A stretch of DNA of 64,000 bases. Origin: Chlamydiales bacterium STE3 (GTDB taxonomy: Bacteria > Chlamydiota > Chlamydiia > Chlamydiales > Parachlamydiaceae). Under the pieces are notes generated by a model that saw only the letters and a list, made by a program, of their open reading frames with translations, was not told the DNA's origin and searched no databases. Shown here one piece after another: positions 17,971 through 25,873 of the stretch. Position numbers and translations under genes: made by a program. Each line of letters starts with the position of its first letter. Within the stretch, counting starts at the first letter, position 1. Location of the stretch: assembly GCA_011125455.1 (NCBI GenBank), contig VKHO01000042.1, positions 62,001 to 126,000 of the forward strand, given 5' to 3'.

Positions 17971-18874
17971 TTTCTTTTGAGCAAGCTTGTAAAGAAGTGC
18001 TCAATTCTATGACAAAAAAAGTTGAGGTATAACAATGACCTATATTCCCATTGAAGAAAGATACGTTTTTTCTAGACGCGGAGAAGTAAAACTAGATCAC
18101 CTAACAGTGCATTTCCATAAGGGCAGGTGCTATTTTTGTAAATTTAATGAAGAAACAGACCCAGAAAAGGGCGTTAGCTACCATTTTAGAATTATTGGCA
18201 TTATATTAAAAATATTTGGCTGCGCTGAGACCATCCCCTATGTTAAAGAGGGCAAAAATTGTACCCTTTATGCTAATAAATTTAGCGTTAGAAGTTGGAT
18301 ACGTGGGCATTCCTTGGATAGAGGGGTTGTTTTCTCGATTGAAGATTATAACGCCCCCGTAGATGAACGGGGCGTAAGACAAATCATTTCCAAGAAAGTA
18401 AATAGGTTAGAAGGAGTTAAAAGTAACGAAGAAGCGATCAAAATTATATGTGAGGAGTTTCTTCGAAAGATGTATTCATCTCGTAAACTCAGTCCTTTTT
18501 ATTATTTATCAAATATTGACCCTAATAAAGCTCCCCCACTGCGCTATTCAGAAGTCATAGCTCGGGCTAAAGAAAAGTTTAAGGGAAATCCTGAGGAGCC
18601 TCAAATTTTACACTGCATCCAATTTATTTTGACAAAGATCGGTTGCTGGTCTGCAAGCGATCCTAGATTTACCTATGAGGTATGCTTAGAACATAACAAA
18701 AAACTCTACTACGATCTTTGCCCTGAAGTTACCGATGAAATATACGATAAAGCTGGGATATCATCTGCGATAGCGGAAATTGCTCACAGATTTATTAAAC
18801 AATTACCTCAAGTGGAAGTTAATACATTAGATTATGGAGGGCGAGGATTGAGGGCCTTAGCCTGAGGTGTTGCT
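17971..18874 (+). repeat. Tandem duplication, unit 2 (period 912 bp)
   Basis: Second unit of the 912-bp tandem repeat. It carries the duplicated last 62 bp of the hydrophobic-protein gene (coding FEQACKEVLNSMTKKVEV there, not a gene here) plus the second 276-codon gene. The two units separate again just after the stop codon, at TGAGGTGTT. Confidence 0.9.
18035..18865 (+). CDS. Unknown 276-residue protein, duplicate copy 2
   Basis: This paralogue of the 17123 gene is identical for the first 112 residues and has 17 substitutions afterwards, for example DERGV for DELGV, CWSASDP for CGLGSDP, CPEVTDEIYDKAG for CPQVTNEIYAKAG, and AHRFIKQLPQ for AHAFIQELPQ. Many of these change charge, which suggests functional divergence or balancing selection of the C-terminal half rather than decay. 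Both copies are full length. The upstream sequence contains the duplicated tail of the hydrophobic-protein gene, so it keeps the same ribosome-binding context (GAGGTATAACAATG). A hairpin follows the stop. Confidence 0.65.
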   Translation: MTYIPIEERYVFSRRGEVKLDHLTVHFHKGRCYFCKFNEETDPEKGVSYHFRIIGIILKIFGCAETIPYVKEGKNCTLYANKFSVRSWIRGHSLDRGVVFSIEDYNAPVDERGVRQIISKKVNRLEGVKSNEEAIKIICEEFLRKMYSSRKLSPFYYLSNIDPNKAPPLRYSEVIARAKEKFKGNPEEPQILHCIQFILTKIGCWSASDPRFTYEVCLEHNKKLYYDLCPEVTDEIYDKAGISSAIAEIAHRFIKQLPQVEVNTLDYGGRGLRALA

Positions 18875-18924
18875 ATCCTGAATTCTTAAGTTATTGAACT
18901 TTAGCGATTATCCCGGTTACGTGA

Positions 18925-18959
18925 CAGCTTAAGCTTCAGCCGAAAAGAAGCTTAAGCTG
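18925..18959 (+). terminator. 13-bp hairpin after the duplicated genes
   Basis: CAGCTTAAGCTTC (18925-18937) and GAAGCTTAAGCTG (18947-18959) pair perfectly around a 9-nt loop, about 60 nt after the stop of copy 2. The downstream CCCTTTGCC is not a good T-run. Likely a transcript end or stability structure for the operon that starts at 15276. Confidence 0.5.
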
Positions 18960-19118
18960 CCCTTTGCCTAGCTGGCTTTTTAAAATTTAAACCTCATTTT
19001 TCGTATAATAATAGACATGCATGCAAACTGGCCGCATACAAATCGGGCAGCTTCTTATAAATAGAGCAATCTACTTAGAAATTAGAGGTTCAATAATCAT
19101 CGGAGAATGGCCAAAAAA

Positions 19119-19685
19119 TCAAAAACTAGTACCTAGACCAAGGCCTGTTTTAAAGCCACCTACATCTACATAGTTGCGAAAATGGGCTCGTTGGAAAAGA
19201 TAATCCATGAAGAGATCCACATAGATTCTTTCACGGAAATAGTAGCGCGCTCCCGTTTTGAAGGCTAGCCCATACACACCCCTGGCTACCTTTTTTCTTT
19301 GGCAGCATGATTTATTTTTAAGATTAATGGCACCGATGCTCGGTCCAATTCCTAGGCGAAAATCCAAATCACAGCAAATTGAATAGGTATAATTGATGCC
19401 AAAGCTCATATTCCAGATTTGAGCATGTGACTTGCAATCATATCCATGTTTTCTTCGTGTTCCCACATAAGCTACATTGGCCCACGTTTCGATAGATTCA
19501 CAATATTTTTTAGAAGCTTCAACTTCATAATCTCTTTCTACATGATCGTATATCCTACGGAATTTTTTTCCAGTCGGAAAAAATGCCGCTGACCGCACCT
19601 CAAAATTGTACTCTGAAGCACATACAGGATTAGCAACAAGAACAAGAAATAAACCTATTAAAACTTTTTTCAATAATTTATTCAC
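19119..19685 (-). CDS. Outer-membrane beta-barrel-like protein
   Basis: 188 residues with a signal peptide (MNKLLKKVLIGLFLVLVANP, cleaved near VCAS). Alternating strands follow: YNFEVRSAAFFPTGKKF, MSFGINYTYSICCDLDFRLG, YGLAFKTGARYYFRERIYVD and a terminal VGGFKTGLGLGTSF ending in Phe, as expected for BamA recognition. Several cysteines (YSICC, SCCQRKK) fit the disulfide-rich chlamydial envelope. Only about six to eight strands fit this length. It overlaps the end of the upstream adhesin gene by 8 nt, so they are expressed together and it may be its membrane partner; that pairing is inference. Confidence 0.65.
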   Translation of the reverse strand: MNKLLKKVLIGLFLVLVANPVCASEYNFEVRSAAFFPTGKKFRRIYDHVERDYEVEASKKYCESIETWANVAYVGTRRKHGYDCKSHAQIWNMSFGINYTYSICCDLDFRLGIGPSIGAINLKNKSCCQRKKVARGVYGLAFKTGARYYFRERIYVDLFMDYLFQRAHFRNYVDVGGFKTGLGLGTSF

Positions 19686-22600
19686 AATTCATCCTCATTT
19701 GAATACTTTCTGCGTTGTTCTTGTTAACGGCTACGATGGTAAATTCGGAAGCTCGGTGTTTTGCCTTAAGACCTGTTTTAAATTTTAAAGGTCCGCTGGC
19801 AGGAATTTCAGAGATAACTTCTCCATTAGCATAAATTCGATACAAAACGACTTCTGGGGAGGGGGAGCCACTCCAGGTTGCTTGTAAACTGTATATCGTC
19901 TTATTTAAAAATTTGCATTTGTCTAATTTCCCGACGAATTGGGTAGGTGGGGGGACTGGGGTAACAGTAATAAATACGGTTGCTGTCGAAGGATCACCAG
20001 CTGAGCCTTCAATGGTGTACGTAAATGAATCCTCTCCTAAAAACCCGTGGGGTGGCGTATAGGTATAAGTTCCTGTTTGAGTGTTCATTGTGACCGTCCC
20101 TCCTTTTAGCGAAACAGCATCGTAGCGAGATATCGTTAAATCACTACCGGCGTCATTTGAAAATACACTTGGCCCTTCCAAGAGGGTATTTTCTTCTGTT
20201 TTTCCGGTATCATCAACTGCAGCAGGAAGAACGGTAATTGTTACCATAGCTTTAGCGTTATTTCCTTTAACATCCACTGCAGTATAGTTAAATTCATCGA
20301 CACCTGTAAAATCGATAGGTGGATTATAGGTATAAATTCCCGTCTGTGTATTCATATTGACTGAACCATTCTGGACTGATGTACTGTCATAGTTATAAAT
20401 AGTTAATCCTGTTCCGATGGCATTTTTTAGAACAGGGGGGCCATTTAGAGGGGTATTTACCTTTGTAATTCCGCTATCATTATTTGCTACCGGTAAAACG
20501 GTGATTGTTACCATCGCCTCCGAAGTATTGCCATTGCTATCCACTAATGTGTATCTAAATAAATCACTCCCCGAAAAGTTAAGAGGGGGAGTATAAACGT
20601 ATGTGCCGTCAGGATTTGTCGTAATGGATCCACCAGCTACAGACTCTGTATTGTAGGAAAAGACCGATAAACCTGTGCCGATATCGTTTGCCAGCAAGTT
20701 TGACCCCTTTAATGGCGTATTTGCTACGGTAGTTTCGCTGTTATTAACTGCTATAGGTAAAACAGTGATAGCAACAGTAGCTGTTGATTCGACATTATTT
20801 TTATCTTTCACAATATATTTGAAGGTGTCTAATCCGGAAAAGGCTGTTGGAGGCGTGTAGGTATACGTTCCATCAGGTTGCATCACTTCTGTCCCTCCCT
20901 TAGAAGAGGTGCGGTCATAACTCACCAGGGTCAGTTTCTGACCGATGTCATTGGTTAGAACAGAGGTCCCATATAAAGGCGTATTGGCATTGGTGATCCC
21001 CAAGTCATTTTGTGCTTTAGGAAGGACAGTAATAGTGACAGTTGCCGTTGTTGTTTTCCCATTTGAATCGATTGCGGTGTATGTAAAATTATCAATGCCT
21101 GAGAAATCTAGTGGAGGGGTATAGGTATAGGTTCCATCAGATTGCATAGCAATCATACCGTTTTGTGTTGAAGTGTTGTCATATGTATCGATGGTCAATT
21201 GGCTTCCAATATCGTTTGAAAGGACACTGGGACTTTTTAATTGTGTATTAGCTGCGACAGTTCCTGTATCGTCCATAGCAATAGGGAGAACAGTAATTGT
21301 AAGAGTGCTAGTTGCTGTATGGTCATAGGCATCAGTAATAGTATAATTAAAGGTATCTACACCGGAAAATCCGTTAGGGGGAGTATAGGTATAAAAACCT
21401 GTTGAGGGGATGATCGTCAGCAGGCCTCCTTCAATGGACTTTTGGTCGTATTGTGTAACTGTGAGGCTATTTCCGCTATCGTTTGTTAAGACGCTAAATC
21501 CTGTTAATTGAGTATTCGCATTGGTGATTCCTACGTCTGGGTTTGCCACTGGCAGGGATATTTCGGGTAAATTAATACGGACTTGATTGGTCTTTGCCGT
21601 TAAGGTTAGTGGAGTTGTGGTTAAACAGGGGACAAAATGATAATCAATATCAGCAGCGTTATAATACGTAGTGCCAACAGCGGGATAACTGTCTACACGA
21701 GCTTTGAATTCAAGAGAGATCGTCGGCACGCTCGAAGCGAAGTCTCCTATTGAGAATCCTTTTGCCAAATCGGGGTCTGGGGCAGATGTGCCGTTCACTG
21801 TGAAGCTGCCTGGGACATAGCTGAGACCAGCCTGTAAGATATCTTTGACAACGACTCCATATGCGGTGCTTGTTCCATCATTGTGGATGGTGATGGTAAA
21901 ATTGACAATGTCTCCCACATCGACGTTTTCTGTGACAACCGAGTTCACCGTTTTAAATGCCGAGAGAATGGGCGCATCCACTTGAATTTGAATTCCTAGC
22001 CCATTGATTGTATAGTCGTCTCCGTTTGTGGTCCCTAAGACATATGCCTGTTCTTGGTCGTAAGACAGGGCGGATGAGACATCAACGCTTGTGATATCAA
22101 ATCCTTGTCTGTCGCCTGAGTGAAGAGTATACGTAAATGGATCAGCGTTTGCTGTCCCAAAGCTTCCTCTGGTATCAATTAGGCTTGATCCTAAAGCAAG
22201 GAGTTTTCCTGTCTCAGGATCGGTTGAGAGAGGAAGAAGTGTATTGATTTGGGATCCAAAGAAATTATTTATCGGATTGTTGCTTCCCTGTTGTGCATTG
22301 GCACTAGTGAGGGTACTGGTGGGTCCAAATAATAGAGTATCAGCACCACCCTTATTATTAGCATCCCCTTCTATTGCACTAACAAAGAGCCTTCCGCGTA
22401 TGGTTCCTGAGCCTGGAACGCAAAATCCGGATACCTTTGCTGGGAGATTTAAAGAATAGGAAGCCTGCTCACAACCTACAAAAATGGTCATATTATTTGT
22501 GATCATTTGTGGATTGCTATAGACGACCGCAAGAGCCCAACCAGCTGCATTATGAGAATTATCTGATGCGGCAACTGTTCCAATAATTTGTGACCCCGTA

Positions 22601-23139
22601 TATGTGCCTGCACCTCCAGCCTGGACAATCGATGTGACGTTTTGGCTTCTCACATAATTGCCTGAATTTGGGTAGGAGGGGGTTGTCGCATTTTGACTTG
22701 TCGTTGGATCTGCGCTTACAAGGTGACTGATGTTGTGGGGATCGATTAAAATCACCGAAACGTCGGATGGAGGAGCAGGTGGGGGACTTGGTGTGGTAGG
22801 AAATCCATAACTACCGCTCCAGATGAGCTCAGCGTAAAGAACTGTACTTTCCGAAGGCAAGTCTAGCACAGCTGAGGATCCATTTTGGAGATAATTAAGC
22901 GTTGTTCCCGGCGGATAGTTCCCAACCTTTTTTGATAGATCGGTCGTTATGTATGCTCCAATAGAATCCACAGAGCCGGGATTATTTTGATTTGTCGCTT
23001 TGCTTAGCCCAAGAGTATTTCCGGTAAAGGTAATTCCTCCGTTATCCGTTGTATTATATCGTTCGATATAAACTCCTTCCAAGTTTCCAAGAAAAAAACT
23101 GGTAAGCAAAAGCAATCTTAAAATGCACTTTATGATCAC
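19678..23139 (-). CDS. Large repeat adhesin with DUF11 and cadherin-like Ig repeats
   Basis: 1153 residues. Signal peptide at 1-22 (MIIKCILRLLLLTSFFLGNL). The N-terminal region to about 390 is a Ser/Thr/Gly-rich beta domain. A DUF11 domain follows (VDVGDIVNFTITIHNDGTST). Six tandem repeats of about 88 residues (roughly 535-1060) each start like LPIAVNNSETTVANTPLKGS, have NDIGTGLSVFSY and a YTPPLNFSGSDLFRYTLVDS core, and end VTITVLP: bacterial cadherin/VCBS-like Ig folds. The last 90 residues look fibronectin-III-like. No LPxTG or autotransporter barrel is visible, so surface attachment may need the overlapping OMP gene. Likely a surface adhesin. Repeat-to-repeat similarity suggests repeat number may vary between strains. 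Confidence 0.8.
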   Translation of the reverse strand: MIIKCILRLLLLTSFFLGNLEGVYIERYNTTDNGGITFTGNTLGLSKATNQNNPGSVDSIGAYITTDLSKKVGNYPPGTTLNYLQNGSSAVLDLPSESTVLYAELIWSGSYGFPTTPSPPPAPPSDVSVILIDPHNISHLVSADPTTSQNATTPSYPNSGNYVRSQNVTSIVQAGGAGTYTGSQIIGTVAASDNSHNAAGWALAVVYSNPQMITNNMTIFVGCEQASYSLNLPAKVSGFCVPGSGTIRGRLFVSAIEGDANNKGGADTLLFGPTSTLTSANAQQGSNNPINNFFGSQINTLLPLSTDPETGKLLALGSSLIDTRGSFGTANADPFTYTLHSGDRQGFDITSVDVSSALSYDQEQAYVLGTTNGDDYTINGLGIQIQVDAPILSAFKTVNSVVTENVDVGDIVNFTITIHNDGTSTAYGVVVKDILQAGLSYVPGSFTVNGTSAPDPDLAKGFSIGDFASSVPTISLEFKARVDSYPAVGTTYYNAADIDYHFVPCLTTTPLTLTAKTNQVRINLPEISLPVANPDVGITNANTQLTGFSVLTNDSGNSLTVTQYDQKSIEGGLLTIIPSTGFYTYTPPNGFSGVDTFNYTITDAYDHTATSTLTITVLPIAMDDTGTVAANTQLKSPSVLSNDIGSQLTIDTYDNTSTQNGMIAMQSDGTYTYTPPLDFSGIDNFTYTAIDSNGKTTTATVTITVLPKAQNDLGITNANTPLYGTSVLTNDIGQKLTLVSYDRTSSKGGTEVMQPDGTYTYTPPTAFSGLDTFKYIVKDKNNVESTATVAITVLPIAVNNSETTVANTPLKGSNLLANDIGTGLSVFSYNTESVAGGSITTNPDGTYVYTPPLNFSGSDLFRYTLVDSNGNTSEAMVTITVLPVANNDSGITKVNTPLNGPPVLKNAIGTGLTIYNYDSTSVQNGSVNMNTQTGIYTYNPPIDFTGVDEFNYTAVDVKGNNAKAMVTITVLPAAVDDTGKTEENTLLEGPSVFSNDAGSDLTISRYDAVSLKGGTVTMNTQTGTYTYTPPHGFLGEDSFTYTIEGSAGDPSTATVFITVTPVPPPTQFVGKLDKCKFLNKTIYSLQATWSGSPSPEVVLYRIYANGEVISEIPASGPLKFKTGLKAKHRASEFTIVAVNKNNAESIQMRMNCE

Positions 23140-23697
23140 GACATCTCCATGATTTGGGACCCTATCAGCAATTTGTATGAGAAGTTGCCTGAGGCTGCCA
23201 TTTTTTCTGATTATTTAAATGGAATATGACTCATTCAACGAGAAATAAAATGTATATTTTTTGTAATTCCGGAATTATCTCTTCATCTAAAAGTCTTTCC
23301 TTATTTATCTATGAGCACCCGTTATTCTTTTAGCAAGCTGAGTAGAGTAATTTAAATTTTACTTTTTACATGTACTTCATAAAATTTGAAAGGAAAAATT
23401 AATTGCTTTAGTAAATATTTTTTCTATCTTTAGGTGTTTTTAAATCCTCTATATGCAACTCAAAGTGTGACGTAGTGTTTTATAGTTAGGCTAGTTGTAG
23501 AAAAGGTTTATCCGCTCTTGTTGTCAATTTAAAAATTAAAATAGTAAATTTTGGTTTTTTTGCTCAAAAATTTTCGAGAAATTGTTTAGGGAGTAGAAAA
23601 TAAGTTGATCACTTAAGGCCAGCCCCTAAGGGTAAAAGATTTGAGTTGCCTGCTTTCAATAATTGGGGTAACATCAATAGTTAAATTTAAGAATAGA
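23140..23697. other. Divergent intergenic region, adhesin / tpiA
   Basis: About 560 bp of AT-rich sequence between two divergent genes. I see no supported gene or RNA. It should hold both promoters and the right junction of the accessory island. The open frame extending tpiA upstream to a TTG at 23641 is judged non-coding. Confidence 0.5.
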
Positions 23698-23700
23698 ATG

Positions 23701-24453
23701 ATGAAAAAGCGCTACCTTATTGCTGCCAATTGGAAAATGCATAAAACTGTGGCTGAGTCTATCGACTACCTTAAAGTGTTTCAATCTCTTCTGCATTCTA
23801 ATTTGAGCAATGATGTTTATCTTGCACCTCCCTTCACTGCCCTTTATCCATTAGTTCAGCATTCTAAAAACTTGCCGATTGCCATCGGAGCTCAAAATAT
23901 GAGCGACAAGACAGAAGGAGCGCTTACCGGAGAAATTTCCGTAAGAATGCTTGTCGAGGTGGGCGCCTCCTTTGTAATTCTTGGCCATTCCGAAAGAAGA
24001 CACCTTTTCCATGAAGATAATCGCTTTATCCAACGAAAAATCCAACTTGCCCTGCAAAATGATCTTGAAGTTTTGCTCTGTATCGGAGAAACTGCAGAGG
24101 AACGTTCTAGCGGCATGAGTTTTCAAGTGATTGAAAAACAACTTGAAGAGTGTTTGAAGGGGGTCGAGGAAAATGAGAGCAAAAAAATCATAATCGCTTA
24201 CGAACCCGTTTGGGCGATAGGAAGCGGAAACGCTGCGGCAGCTTCTGAGGTGCAAGTGCTTCACGAGAGGATTCGCCATTGGTGCGAGAGGCGTTGGAAG
24301 CGGGGTGCTGCACAACTTCGCATTCTCTACGGTGGTTCTGTTAGCGCAAAAAATGCCCCAAGTTTTTTAAAAGAAAAAGATATCGATGGTCTATTAGTGG
24401 GAACAGCTTCTTTAGATCCTCAAACATTTAGTGAAATCGTCAATTTAAGTTAG
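23701..24453 (+). CDS. tpiA: Triosephosphate isomerase
   Basis: Interconverts dihydroxyacetone phosphate and glyceraldehyde-3-phosphate. I start it at the second of two tandem ATGs (23698, 23701), giving MKKRYLIAANWKMHK and 250 residues, the usual length; the open frame to 23641 adds 20 unlike residues. Catalytic residues are visible: Asn10 and Lys12 in AANWKMHK, His96 in LGHSERR, Glu168 in AYEPVWAIG, and the phosphate loop YGGSVSAKNA. Chlamydial tpiA is, from memory, next to xseA, but here 18.5 kb separates them. secG follows after 7 nt. Confidence 0.95.
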   Translation: MKKRYLIAANWKMHKTVAESIDYLKVFQSLLHSNLSNDVYLAPPFTALYPLVQHSKNLPIAIGAQNMSDKTEGALTGEISVRMLVEVGASFVILGHSERRHLFHEDNRFIQRKIQLALQNDLEVLLCIGETAEERSSGMSFQVIEKQLEECLKGVEENESKKIIIAYEPVWAIGSGNAAAASEVQVLHERIRHWCERRWKRGAAQLRILYGGSVSAKNAPSFLKEKDIDGLLVGTASLDPQTFSEIVNLS

Positions 24454-24460
24454 GTGAATC

Positions 24461-24754
24461 ATGACTTTTATCTATTACCTTTGCATCACATTATTTATGC
24501 TGCTCTGCGCTCTTCTTTGTTTAGTGATCCTTATTCAAGAAAGCAAGAGCTCAGGCTTCGGAGCCTCTTTTGGCGGAGACACCAATGAATCTGTTTTTGG
24601 AACATCAACAGCTGATGTTTTGAAAAAATTTACTGGATGGTTAAGTTTTGCTTTTTTAACCTCCTGTGTTCTCCTTTCTCTTTGGACACAGTCTTTAGCG
24701 ACGCGCTCTAAAGCTTCTCAGGATTCTTTTACAATAGAAAATATCCAAGACTAG
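24461..24754 (+). CDS. secG: Preprotein translocase subunit SecG
   Basis: 97 residues with two membrane helices (FIYYLCITLFMLLCALLCLV and WLSFAFLTSCVLLSLWTQSL) joined by the conserved cytoplasmic loop LIQESKSSGFGASFGG and NESVFGT. SecG associates with SecY and SecE to stimulate protein export. It is 7 nt downstream of tpiA and probably co-transcribed. Confidence 0.92.
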   Translation: MTFIYYLCITLFMLLCALLCLVILIQESKSSGFGASFGGDTNESVFGTSTADVLKKFTGWLSFAFLTSCVLLSLWTQSLATRSKASQDSFTIENIQD

Positions 24755-24769
24755 TTTTTTGGCACGCAA

Positions 24770-24808
24770 CTTGCATTTCTCCTATTATCAAAAATAGGAG
24801 AGTGCAAG
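24770..24808 (+). promoter_or_regulatory. RNA hairpin masking the ribosome-binding site of the 24811 gene
   Basis: CTTGCA plus TCTCCTAT (24770-24785, with a small bulge) can pair with ATAGGAGA plus TGCAAG (24794-24808). The right arm contains the AGGAG Shine-Dalgarno of the gene starting at 24811, so translation would be blocked until the hairpin opens. It could also end the secG transcript, though it lacks a T-run. Seen directly; regulation is inference. Confidence 0.5.
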
Positions 24809-24810
24809 AA

Positions 24811-25023
24811 ATGATAAAAAAGCCTAAAAACGAAGCTGAAATAAAAGCTGCAAAAATTGTTAAAAAGCCTGTCGAAAAGGTAATCTATGCTAAGACAGAC
24901 TTGCCAGCAAATAAAGGACCGGCGCCAGAGAAGAAAGTCCTTAAGTCTTTAAAGCTTGAAAATAAAGTTACAACGGCTGAGGGCGTGCAAAGACGTAAAC
25001 AAAAAAAGACTACCAAATCCTAG
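24811..25023 (+). CDS. Small Lys-rich basic protein
   Basis: 70 residues from the ATG at 24811 (MIKKPKNEAEIKAAKIVKKP), preceded by AGGAG at suitable spacing; an in-frame GTG at 24802 is too close to that site. The protein is about a quarter Lys/Arg, Ala- and Pro-containing, ending GVQRRKQKKTTKS, so probably disordered and nucleic-acid binding. It recalls chlamydial histone-like proteins in composition only, not in sequence. Translation may be controlled by the hairpin that contains its ribosome-binding site. Confidence 0.6.
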   Translation: MIKKPKNEAEIKAAKIVKKPVEKVIYAKTDLPANKGPAPEKKVLKSLKLENKVTTAEGVQRRKQKKTTKS

Positions 25024-25129
25024 TTCCTTATCTTATCTATAGAAAGCCCCTCATCTAGTCTTTAATAGAAAGTTTTATTCTGAATTTGCTATAAGCTAAA
25101 AAAAGCAAATTGTTACTTAAGAGTTTCTC

Positions 25130-25873
25130 ATGTCTTCAGAAACATCACTGCGGGTGATTATTATCGTTCAGGCCAGAATGGGTTCCACACGCCTTCCTGG
25201 GAAAGTTCTTAAGGAAGTACTGGGTAAACCCCTATTAACCCATCTAATAGAAAGGTTAAAAAAATCCAAGCTGGCAAAGCAAATTGTGATTGCTACAACA
25301 AAGTTGCCTGAAGACGATCTCATCGAGCAATTGGCAAATGACCAACAGGTTTCCATCTTTCGTGGAAGTGAAGATGACGTTTTAGAGCGCTACCTGCTTG
25401 CCGCTCGTGAGGTTCAAGCTGATGTTATTGTTCGTATCACATCCGACTGTCCCTTGATGGACCCAGAAATAGTAGATAAAGGGATAGGGCTTTTTCTCTC
25501 GCATTTTCCTCAATATGACTATGTTTCTAACACATTGTATCGCACATATCCACGAGGCATGGATGTAGAAGTTTTTTCTATGAAAGCTTTAGAAACTGCC
25601 GCTTTATTGGCACGTAATCCAGCTGAGAGAGAACACGTCACACTTTATTTAGTTAACCATCCCGAGCGGTTCTCTCTTTCTAATTTCACATGCTCTCAAA
25701 ATCATGCATTTTATCGCTGGACGGTGGATACGGAAGAAGATTTTAGGCTAGTTTCTCAGCTATTTGAAATGTCACTTCCTGCCTTCCCTACGTTGGAAAG
25801 TCTTTTGCTGTTAAACAAAGAACATCCGGAATTACATCTTATTAATTCCCATATTGAGCAAAAAAAAATATGA
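25130..25873 (+). CDS. SpsF-type cytidylyltransferase
   Basis: 247 residues of the SpsF/COG1861 family of nucleotidyltransferases. Key motifs are the nucleotide-binding VQARMGSTRLPGKVLKEVLG, IVIATTKLPEDDLIE, SEDDVLERYLLAA and VRITSDCPLMDPEIVD. Family members activate acidic or other sugars with CTP for surface polysaccharides. The gene overlaps the next (NeuB-like) gene by 4 nt, so it likely activates that enzyme's product as a CMP-sugar. The sugar itself cannot be told from the sequence. Confidence 0.85.
   Translation: MSSETSLRVIIIVQARMGSTRLPGKVLKEVLGKPLLTHLIERLKKSKLAKQIVIATTKLPEDDLIEQLANDQQVSIFRGSEDDVLERYLLAAREVQADVIVRITSDCPLMDPEIVDKGIGLFLSHFPQYDYVSNTLYRTYPRGMDVEVFSMKALETAALLARNPAEREHVTLYLVNHPERFSLSNFTCSQNHAFYRWTVDTEEDFRLVSQLFEMSLPAFPTLESLLLLNKEHPELHLINSHIEQKKI

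Noticed and set aside
15276-18865. Bacterial gasdermin system (protease plus pore-former)
   Set aside because: The layout of a trypsin-like protease beside a protein of about 270 residues suggested it, but the 276-residue proteins show no gasdermin-like N-terminus or Cys palmitoylation site that I can recognise. Structure prediction would decide.
19678-23139. CRISPR or DNA repeat array
   Set aside because: The periodicity is about 264 bp and comes from protein-level Ig-like repeats in one open frame, not from short identical direct repeats.
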